Below, in pieces: positions 57,724 through 64,000 of a stretch of 64,000 nt of DNA. The notes beneath the pieces are model-generated. The model had not been told where the DNA came from. It ran no database searches and saw nothing but the letters and a program-made list of their open reading frames with translations. Origin of the DNA: Nocardia abscessus. GTDB taxonomy: Bacteria > Actinomycetota > Actinomycetes > Mycobacteriales > Mycobacteriaceae. Position 1 is the first letter of the stretch. Every line of letters starts with the position of its first letter. The translations under genes and the position numbers were made by a program. The stretch lies in the NCBI RefSeq assembly GCF_015477775.1, contig NZ_JADLQO010000002.1:744001-808000 (forward strand), given 5' to 3'.

Positions 57724-60003
57724 TCAAGACTTGGCCAGATACTCCAGCCGCTCGGAGTCCACCGCCGCGTGCATCATCCCGGCCAGACCGGGATGCTTGC
57801 GCAATCCGGGATCGGACTCCACCACGCTCCTGGCGAAATCCTGGGCGGCGGTGATGACCTCGAGGTCGTCCAGCAGCGACAGCAGGCGCAGCGAGCGGGC
57901 TGTGCCGGACTGGGCGGCACCGAGCACGTCGCCCTCGCGGCGGGTGCGCAGGTCGAGCACCGCGAGTTCGAAGCCGTCGGTGGTGGCCGCGACCGCGTCC
58001 AGCCGCGCCATGGCCGACCCGCCCGGCGCGGCGTCGGTGACCAGCAGGCACAGTCCGGGGTGCTTTCCCCGGCCGATCCGGCCGCGCAGCTGGTGCAGCT
58101 GGCTGACGCCGAACCGGTCCGCGTCGACGATCACCATCACCGTCGCGTTGGGCACGTCCACGCCGACCTCGACCACCGTGGTGCACACCAGCACGTCCAC
58201 CGATCCGTCGTTGAACGCCCGCATCACCTGGTCTTTTTCATCGGCGGGCAGTCTGCCGTGCAGTAGGCCGACCCGCACGCCCGACAGCGGCCCGCCGCGC
58301 AGCATCTCGAACACGTCCAGCACGGCCTGGGTGGTGGGGCCGTCCTTCTCGCCGTCACCGGATTTCGAGCGCCCGTTGCGGGACTTGCCCGTCGCCTCCT
58401 CGTCGTCGCCGATGCGTGAACACACCACGTACGCCTGGCGTCCGGCGGCGACCTCCTCCACGATCCGCTCCCAGGCGCGATCCACCCAGTTCGGATGCTG
58501 CCTGCGCGGCACCACCTTGGAGACGATCGGCGAGCGGCCTCTCGGCAGTTCGGTCAGCGTGGAGGTCTCCAGGTCGCCGAGCGTGGTCATGGCGATGGTG
58601 CGCGGGATCGGCGTCGCGGTCATCACCAGCAGATGCGGGCTGGCGCCCGCTTTCGCTTTGGCGCGCAACGCGTCCCGCTGCTCGACGCCGAAGCGATGCT
58701 GTTCGTCGACCACCACCATGCCGAGGTCGAAGAACTCGACGTTGTCCTGGATCAGCGCGTGTGTGCCGATCACGATGCCCGCCTCGCCGGTCACCGCCTC
58801 CAGCAGCGCGGCCTTCTTCGCCGCCGCCGACATCGAGCCGGTCACCAGCGCCACGCGGGTGGCGTTGTCGGCCGCGCCCAGCTCGCCCGCGGCGCCCAGC
58901 TCGCCGAGCATGCCGCGCAGCGACCGATAGTGCTGCGCGGCCAGCACCTCCGTCGGGGCGAGCAGCGCGCACTGCAGGCCCGCGTCGACCACTTGCAGCA
59001 TGGCGTGCAGGGCGACGATCGTCTTGCCCGAACCCACCTCACCTTGCAGCAACCGATGCATCGGCTGCTCGCGAGCCAGGTCGGCGGAGATCTCGGCGAC
59101 GACCTGCTGCTGCCCCGCGGTGAGGTCGAAGGGCAGGCGCTGGTCGAACGCGGCGGCGATGCCATCGGTGCGTGGCACGCAGGCGCGTGCGCGGCGACCG
59201 GACACCTCGTGCCTGCGCTCGGCCAGCACCAGTTGCAAGGCCAGCGCCTCGTCGAAACGCAGCCGGTCTCTGGCCTGATCGATATCGGACTTGTGCTCGG
59301 GCAGATGGATCGAGCGCAGCGCGTCGGACAGGTTCGGCAGCGCCCGTTCGGCGCGCACGTCCTCCGGCAGCGGATCCTCGAGCGGGTCGAGCTGGTCGAG
59401 AACCTGACGCACGCACGCGAGCACGTCCCAGCTCTGCACCTTGGCGGTCGCCGGGTAGACCGGGATGAACTCGCGTTCCATGAACGAGGTGTCCACTCCC
59501 CCGGCGCCTTTGGCGCTCTGCGCGAGGCCGCGCAGGTCTCCGCCGCCGCGCACCTTCGTCAACGCGCCGACCGAGTCGTCGTCCTCGGTCTCCGGCAGGA
59601 TCAGGTAACCGGGGTGGCTGAGGTTCCATTGGCCGGGGCGCCAGTAGTTCACCGTGCCCGACATCATCGCGCGCAGCCCTTCGCGCACGACGTATTTCAC
59701 CTTGTCGCCGTTGAAGAAGGTGACGTCGACGCCGCGCCCGGAGCCGGTGTCGAGCACCACCTTCAGCAGCGACCCGCGGCGGTTGCGCATCGGCCGCAGG
59801 TCGGCCTTGGTGATCCGTCCGATGACCGTGATGTGCGAACCGTCCTCGGGCGCCTCCTCGGTGAGGGGCTGCCCCTGCGTGGCGTAGCGCAGCGGGTAGT
59901 GCCGCAGCAGGTCCTCGACGGTGTGCATGTCGAACGCGTCCGCCAGCGAGGCCGCCGCCTTCGCCCCGAGAATGTGGTCGAGCCGATCACTCAGTGTCGC
60001 CAT
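57724..60003 (-). CDS. recG: ATP-dependent DNA helicase RecG
   Basis: 759-residue fork-reversal and branch-migration helicase. The N-terminal wedge/OB domain starts at about DGSHITVIGRITKADLRPMR. Superfamily 2 motifs follow: motif I LQGEVGSGKTIVALHAML, motif II MVVVDEQHRFGVEQR, motif III MTATPIPRTIAMT, and motif VI near LHQLRGRIGRGKHPGLC. ATG 60003 is three bases after the FakA-like stop, so they share an operon. It converges on prpR with only seven bases between stops. Confidence 0.95.
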   Translation of the reverse strand: MATLSDRLDHILGAKAAASLADAFDMHTVEDLLRHYPLRYATQGQPLTEEAPEDGSHITVIGRITKADLRPMRNRRGSLLKVVLDTGSGRGVDVTFFNGDKVKYVVREGLRAMMSGTVNYWRPGQWNLSHPGYLILPETEDDDSVGALTKVRGGGDLRGLAQSAKGAGGVDTSFMEREFIPVYPATAKVQSWDVLACVRQVLDQLDPLEDPLPEDVRAERALPNLSDALRSIHLPEHKSDIDQARDRLRFDEALALQLVLAERRHEVSGRRARACVPRTDGIAAAFDQRLPFDLTAGQQQVVAEISADLAREQPMHRLLQGEVGSGKTIVALHAMLQVVDAGLQCALLAPTEVLAAQHYRSLRGMLGELGAAGELGAADNATRVALVTGSMSAAAKKAALLEAVTGEAGIVIGTHALIQDNVEFFDLGMVVVDEQHRFGVEQRDALRAKAKAGASPHLLVMTATPIPRTIAMTTLGDLETSTLTELPRGRSPIVSKVVPRRQHPNWVDRAWERIVEEVAAGRQAYVVCSRIGDDEEATGKSRNGRSKSGDGEKDGPTTQAVLDVFEMLRGGPLSGVRVGLLHGRLPADEKDQVMRAFNDGSVDVLVCTTVVEVGVDVPNATVMVIVDADRFGVSQLHQLRGRIGRGKHPGLCLLVTDAAPGGSAMARLDAVAATTDGFELAVLDLRTRREGDVLGAAQSGTARSLRLLSLLDDLEVITAAQDFARSVVESDPGLRKHPGLAGMMHAAVDSERLEYLAKS

Positions 60004-60006
60004 GCC

Positions 60007-61815
60007 CTACTCCACTCCGATCTGCACCGAATCGCCGTGCTGCCCACCGGAATACACGATCACCTCGACACCGGGGAAGTGCTGCGCGATATGGGCGGCG
60101 AGTTCGTCGCCGAGACCCTCCGGCGCGGCCGCTCCCATCATCAGGGTGACCAGCTCGCCGCCGAAGGCGAGCAGCCGGTCCAACAGCGTCCGGCCTGCCG
60201 TCCGCACGTCGGGCTCGATCACGACGACGTCGTGGCCGGCCAGCCCGAGCCCGTCGCCCGGTTCGCAGGTGCCGACCATGGTGAGCGCGCGCTCGGTCGC
60301 CGCGCGCAGCGAACCCCAGCGCGTCGTGGCGGCTGCCTCCGACATGGCGAAAGCGTCGTCGACCGCGATCCGTCCGCGGTCGTGCACGGCCAGCGCCGCC
60401 AGGCCCTGCACCATCGACGCGCTCGGCAGCAGCAGCACGTCGCGGTGGGCGTCGCGCGCCGCGACGCCGACGGCGACCAGTTCGTGCGCGGGCAGCGCGC
60501 CGTTGGGCAGTACCAGCACTTCGCGGTTCGGCATCCGCCGGATCGCGGCCAGCAGCGTCGTCGCGGTGACCGGCTCGTCGCCCGCCAGCACCACGGCGCC
60601 CGCGTCCTCGAACAGCGACGCCGCGCCCGTGCCTGCGACCACAGCCAAGATGCCGCGGTCGGCCGGAACGCCGGGGGGCTTCGCCGCGACCGAGCCGAGC
60701 GCCCCGGCCACCACCTGGGTCGAATCTGCGGCCGGGGCGGATTTCGTGGTGTCTTCGATTCGGGCGGGCCAGGTCCGCACGCCGGAGGCACGGTCGTCGG
60801 GTTTCGGCTCATTTCCGGTGCCCGCGACATCGGCGCGGTTTCCGGACACGGACCGTACGCCTCGGTGCGACCCGAAGGTGACGTTCTCGACACGGATTCG
60901 GCTGAGCGTGCCCGCGGCGATGCCCGCCTCCACGGCCGCACCCGCGTTGGCACAGTGCACATGCGCCGACCAGGACCCGCCGCCGTCACCGACGACCACC
61001 ACGGAGTCACCGAGTTCACCTAGACGGGTCCGCAGCGCGGCCACTCTCGCCTCGTCGGAGTCGGCCAGCAGGTACATCACCTCGTACTGCGGGTCGGCGT
61101 CGCCGCCGGACGCGGATCGCGCCGCCGCGGTCGGCCGGGGGTACTCCGGCCGCACGGGCGCTTCGCCCCTGGTCATCGTGACCAAACTGTCCAGCAGCAC
61201 CACCAGCCCGCGAGCTCCCGCGTCGACGACACCGGCCTCACGCAGCACCCCCAATTGAAAGGGAGTGTCGCCGAGCGCCTTGGCCGCACCGTCGGCCGCC
61301 GCGAGCGCCACCTCGGCCAGGGTCTGATCCGGGCACCCCGCGGCCGCCGCGGCGGCGCAGTCCAGCACGGTGAGGATGGTCCCTTCGATCGGCACGCTCA
61401 GCGCTTCGCGCACCAGCTCGGAGGCCCTGGTCAGCGCCACGCGCAAGCTGTCCGCCGTGAACGGACCCCCGTCCACCGCCTCCGCGACGCCCCGCAGCAC
61501 CTGGGACAGGATGATGCCGGAGTTGCCGCGGGCGCCGACCGTCGCGCCGTGCGCCATCGCGACCGCGACAGCATGCGCCGCGCTCCCGTCCCCGCTCACC
61601 TCGGTGTTCGCCCGCGACGCCGCGGCCGCTTCCGCCGCCTCGACCGCGGCCCGCATGGTGGCCAGCAGATTGGTGCCGGTGTCGGCGTCCGGGACGGGAA
61701 AGACATTGAGCGCGTTGATCTCCTCGCGCCGGTGTTCCAGGCCGGCGAGACAGGTGCGGCCCCAGCACAGCAATGCCGTGCCGTCCAGCACATCTCGCGC
61801 TCCGGACACCGTCAC
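60007..61815 (-). CDS. DAK2/FakA-like kinase-family protein
   Basis: 602 residues. The N-terminal DAK2 domain has LNVFPVPDADTGTNLLATM, the Mg-nucleotide loop, and GARGNSGIILSQVLRGVAEA. The C-terminal half is the FakA/DhaK-like extension with GAVVLAGDEPVTATTLLAAI and VIVYSGGQHGDSVQIGVE. Gram-positive FakA phosphorylates fatty acids with a DegV-type FakB partner; M. tuberculosis Rv2974c is the positional counterpart, next to recG. No fakB is visible here. The start is GTG 61815. Confidence 0.87.
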   Translation of the reverse strand: MTVSGARDVLDGTALLCWGRTCLAGLEHRREEINALNVFPVPDADTGTNLLATMRAAVEAAEAAAASRANTEVSGDGSAAHAVAVAMAHGATVGARGNSGIILSQVLRGVAEAVDGGPFTADSLRVALTRASELVREALSVPIEGTILTVLDCAAAAAAGCPDQTLAEVALAAADGAAKALGDTPFQLGVLREAGVVDAGARGLVVLLDSLVTMTRGEAPVRPEYPRPTAAARSASGGDADPQYEVMYLLADSDEARVAALRTRLGELGDSVVVVGDGGGSWSAHVHCANAGAAVEAGIAAGTLSRIRVENVTFGSHRGVRSVSGNRADVAGTGNEPKPDDRASGVRTWPARIEDTTKSAPAADSTQVVAGALGSVAAKPPGVPADRGILAVVAGTGAASLFEDAGAVVLAGDEPVTATTLLAAIRRMPNREVLVLPNGALPAHELVAVGVAARDAHRDVLLLPSASMVQGLAALAVHDRGRIAVDDAFAMSEAAATTRWGSLRAATERALTMVGTCEPGDGLGLAGHDVVVIEPDVRTAGRTLLDRLLAFGGELVTLMMGAAAPEGLGDELAAHIAQHFPGVEVIVYSGGQHGDSVQIGVE

Positions 61816-62113
61816 CGCACTCCCTTCCGCCTCCGCACCACACCGCCCGCCAGGTTAGCTGGCGGTGCCGACAGGCAACCGGCAAGACCGCGCCATTAAA
61901 CTGGAGGTGCCCAGCTACCGCTCCGGCACTCGTCCGCGGGGACCGGTTTGGTGGATCGGTACCGGCACAGCTACCCTTGCAGGGTTGCCTCGCGCGGCCG
62001 TCGCCGGTCTGCGCTGGTCGGCTCCCCAGCCGACAGGGCACACACTCGACATTGCACGAGGACGCGCTCGCGAAAGCGGCGGTCCCACCATTGACATGAA
62101 GGAGTTCGCGACT

Positions 62114-62305
62114 ATGGCTGCCGTCTGCGACGTCTGCGCCAAGGGCCCCGGCTTCGGGAAGTCGGTCTCGCACTCGCACCGGCGCACCAACCGTCGTTGG
62201 AACCCGAACATCCAGACCGTTCGCGCGCAGGTCGCGCCGGGCAACACCCGCCGCATGAACGTGTGCACCTCCTGCCTGAAGGCGGGCAAGGTCGTCCGCG
62301 GCTGA
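62114..62305 (+). CDS. rpmB: 50S ribosomal protein L28
   Basis: 63-residue ribosomal protein. [20 protein letters not shown] and [13 protein letters not shown] contain the two CxxC pairs of the zinc-binding form. ATG 62114 is chosen over ATG 62096 because MAAVCDVC is the normal L28 N-terminus and AAGGAG lies nine bases before it. It is divergent from the FakA-like gene, as in M. tuberculosis. Confidence 0.95.
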   Translation: MAAVCDVCAKGPGFGKSVSHSHRRTNRRWNPNIQTVRAQVAPGNTRRMNVCTSCLKAGKVVRG

Positions 62306-62324
62306 TCCGCCCCCGACCGACCGA

Positions 62325-62359
62325 ACGCCCCGGCACCCACCTCGGGTGGTCCGGGGCGT
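62325..62359 (+). terminator. Terminator after rpmB
   Basis: ACGCCCCGG (62325-62333) pairs with CCGGGGCGT (62351-62359), with an inner ACCC/GGGT pair. It lies 20 bases after the rpmB stop. Confidence 0.85.
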
Positions 62360-62395
62360 CGTCATGACTGCGGGCGCTCGACGCGCGTTCCCGCT

Positions 62396-62926
62396 GTGAG
62401 AGAGCGTCCCTGGCGGGTCCAGCCGCTGGCCGCCGAGTACACCTACGGCCTCGCCGAATGCCACATCTCCTGCTGGCGCGAGGCGTACCGGGGGCTGGTG
62501 CCCGACCACGTGCTCGACGCGTTCGACATCGAGCGGCGAGCCGAGCTGTGGGAACGCGATCGGGTGCGCTACCCGGGCCGCACCCACGTCGCGATCATCG
62601 AGGACATCGTGATCGGATTCTCCAGCGCGGGCCCGCCCGACGACGCGGACGCGGTGACCCCGCTGGAACTGCACGCCCTCTACGTGCGCTCCCGCTGGCA
62701 CGGCAGTGGCGTAGCCGACGACTTGATCCGCGCCGCACTCGACCCTGCCGCTCCGTGCTCCCTGTGGGTATTCGAGCGGAATGCGCGCGCCCAGGCGTTC
62801 TACCGGAAGCACGGCTTCGTGCTCGACGGCACCAGCAAACTCGAATCGTTCACCGCCGCGGTGGAGGTGCGCATGGTGCGCACGCCGACGATGCACGCGG
62901 ACTTCACGCTGGGTGACGCCCCTTAG
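62396..62926 (+). CDS. GNAT-family N-acetyltransferase
   Basis: 176-residue protein. LAECHISCWREAYRGLVPDH is a typical GNAT N-terminus, LHALYVRSRWHGSGVADDLI the acetyl-CoA loop (with G-x-G in place of the longer motif), and FERNARAQAFYRKHGFVLDG the C-terminal motif. Substrate unknown. GTG 62396 is the start used. It stands alone between the rpmB terminator and the tandem repeat. Confidence 0.83.
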   Translation: MRERPWRVQPLAAEYTYGLAECHISCWREAYRGLVPDHVLDAFDIERRAELWERDRVRYPGRTHVAIIEDIVIGFSSAGPPDDADAVTPLELHALYVRSRWHGSGVADDLIRAALDPAAPCSLWVFERNARAQAFYRKHGFVLDGTSKLESFTAAVEVRMVRTPTMHADFTLGDAP

Positions 62927-62929
62927 GCG

Positions 62930-63367
62930 TACCTCCGCCTTCGCTCCGGCCATGCGCAGCTACCTCCAGCTACCGCTCCGGCCATCCGCAGCTACCTCCA
63001 GCTACCGCTCCGGCCATCCGCAGCTACCTCCAGCTACCGCTCCGGCCATCCGCAGCTACCTCCGCCTCCGCTCCGGCCATCCGCAACTGCCCCCGCCATC
63101 GCTCCGGCCATGGCGACTGCCGCCACCTTCTTTCCGGCCATACGCAGCAGCTGCCTCCGCCTTCACTCCGCCCATGCGCAGCTGCCTCCACCTATCGCCC
63201 CGGCCATGCGCGACTGCCCCCACCTATCCGCTCCGGCCATGCGCGGCTACCGCCCGCCTCCGCTCCGGCCATGCGCAGCCACCGCCCGCCTCCGCTCCGG
63301 CCATGCGCAGCCACCGCCCGCCTCCGCTCCGGCCATGCGCAGCCACCGCCCGCCTCCGCTCCGGCCG
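62930..63367. repeat. 32-bp tandem repeat array, about 13 units
   Basis: The unit reads TACCTCCAGCTACCGCTCCG followed by GCCATCCGCAGC. Units at 62961-62992, 62993-63024 and 63025-63056 are nearly identical. The central units are diverged, and a second homogeneous block occurs from about 63232 to 63355 with a CCACCGCCCGCC variant. A CCGGCCAT core repeats every 30-34 bases throughout. The period of 32 is not a multiple of three, so the array is not one coding repeat. It fills most of the 482-base gap between the GNAT and enoyl-CoA hydratase genes. Confidence 0.9.
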
Positions 63368-63395
63368 CTGACGGACTGCGTCCGACTGCGCCCGT

Positions 63396-63401
63396 TAAGG
63401 T
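63396..63401 (+). promoter_or_regulatory. -10 element of a probable leaderless enoyl-CoA hydratase transcript
   Basis: TAAGGT ends seven bases before the ATG at 63409 with no ribosome site. It lies just after the tandem array. Confidence 0.55.
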
Positions 63402-63408
63402 GCAGATC

Positions 63409-64000
63409 ATGACCTCCACCGAGCAAGCCGGGTATGTGACGACTGTCGACGGCGTCCTCCAGATCACCATCGCCACGTCCGCCAACGGCACGTCCATGGA
63501 CTTCGCGGGCATCAACGCGGGCACCGCCGCGCTGCGGTCACTCGGCTCCGACGTCGGCGCGGTGCTGCTGCGGGGCACCGGCGCGAACTTCTGCGCCGGC
63601 GGTGACGTGCGCGGCTTCGCCGCGGCGCAGGACCGCTCCGCGCACATTCACGGTCTGGCCACCGACCTGCACGAGTTCGTCCGCGCGTTGGACGCTGTGG
63701 CGGTCCCGGTGGTGGCCGCGGTCCAGGGTTGGGCGGCGGGGGCCGGCATGAGCCTGGTCTGCCTGGCCGATATCGCCCTCGGCGGAGCGGGCACCAAGCT
63801 GCGCCCGGCCTATCCCGGCATCGGCCTGAGCCCGGATGGCGGCATGTCCTGGACGCTGCCGCGCATCGTCGGGCGGTCGCGGGCCCGCGAAATTCTGCTC
63901 ACCGACGCCGTCCTGAACGCCGACGAGGCGGTGCGGTTGGGCGTGCTGAGCAGGTTGGTCCCCGACGACGAGATCGTCGAGGAGGCCCAGCGGCTCGCCC
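63409..64000 (+). CDS. Enoyl-CoA hydratase/isomerase family protein (3' end outside window)
   Basis: 197 codons are visible. VGAVLLRGTGANFCAGGDVR is the first oxyanion-hole motif, followed by VAAVQGWAAGAGMSLVCLAD and YPGIGLSPDGGMSWTLPRIV. In the second motif the usual catalytic glutamate position reads Asp-Gly-Gly, which fits isomerases or other crotonases better than the two-glutamate hydratases. The precise reaction is not settled. The gene runs off the window edge. Confidence 0.9.
   Translation, partial: MTSTEQAGYVTTVDGVLQITIATSANGTSMDFAGINAGTAALRSLGSDVGAVLLRGTGANFCAGGDVRGFAAAQDRSAHIHGLATDLHEFVRALDAVAVPVVAAVQGWAAGAGMSLVCLADIALGGAGTKLRPAYPGIGLSPDGGMSWTLPRIVGRSRAREILLTDAVLNADEAVRLGVLSRLVPDDEIVEEAQRLA

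Noticed and set aside
62930..63367. CRISPR array
   Set aside because: The repeats abut with no unique spacers and there are no cas genes.
62936..63412. Short open frames through the 32-bp repeat array (repetitive peptide with RPCAATARLRSG-like units)
   Set aside because: A 32-bp period shifts frame each unit. The apparent protein repeat comes from reading three units as 96 bases, and there is no ribosome site.

Overview
The window is high-GC DNA whose gene content points to a mycolic-acid actinomycete, most likely Nocardia or a close relative. The evidence is a mycothiol-dependent formaldehyde dehydrogenase, the septal DivIVA-like protein SepIVA, GTG/TTG starts, leaderless promoters of the TANNNT-N6/7-start type, and a backbone that follows the Mycobacterium tuberculosis ffh to recG order (Rv2916c to about Rv2975): ffh, glnD, glnB, amt, ftsY, smc ... 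fpg, rnc, rpmF, DUF177, sepIVA ... coaD, rsmD, pyc ... recG, FakA-like, rpmB. The assignment rests on remembered synteny and protein recognition; no search was run.

Layout. 1-8.2 kb: protein targeting (ffh, ftsY) flanking an amt-glnB-glnD nitrogen-sensing operon with candidate GlnR boxes and a strong hairpin before glnD. 8.3-15 kb: DUF2237 protein, a TetR regulator with a cysteine-cluster tail divergent from an NmrA-like oxidoreductase, and smc. 15-19 kb: a disordered membrane protein, a DUF1707 membrane protein with a repeat-operator promoter, and mscR plus a metallo-hydrolase. 19-28 kb: a potassium-uptake locus, kdp structural genes (kdpC, B, A, F and a 27-residue leading ORF) divergent from a 37-residue membrane ORF, kdpD and kdpE. 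28-31 kb: osmC and acyP (inverted relative to M. tuberculosis), then a YgiB-like / YgiC-like ATP-grasp / DUF350 trio. 31-40 kb: a glycogen-debranching-like enzyme with a glycosyltransferase, an AlkZ/YcaQ-like protein, a membrane-anchored PstS-like protein, a PolX-like PHP protein and a DHFR-like protein. 40-48.6 kb: DNA repair, RNA maturation and translation genes, SepIVA, GtrA, coaD, rsmD and pyruvate carboxylase. 48.6-51.6 kb: a cobalamin riboswitch controlling metE. 51.6-57.7 kb: an epoxide-hydrolase-like gene and the methylcitrate locus prpDBC with its divergent Fe-S regulator prpR, plus an antisense DUF1737 gene. 57.7-64 kb: recG, a FakA-like protein, rpmB, a GNAT acetyltransferase, a 32-bp tandem repeat array and a truncated enoyl-CoA hydratase.

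How it works together: several modules are environmental response units (nitrogen via GlnR/GlnD/PII, potassium via KdpDE, propionyl-CoA via PrpR, B12 via the metE riboswitch, formaldehyde via MscR). They are set into a conserved housekeeping backbone. The least understood pieces are the YgiB/YgiC/DUF350 trio, the small membrane ORFs heading both kdp transcription units, the cysteine-rich insert in KdpC, the TetR-cysteine-cluster fusion with its paired operators, and several sharp palindromes whose regulators are not identified here. No tRNA, rRNA, CRISPR array, insertion sequence or prophage was seen.
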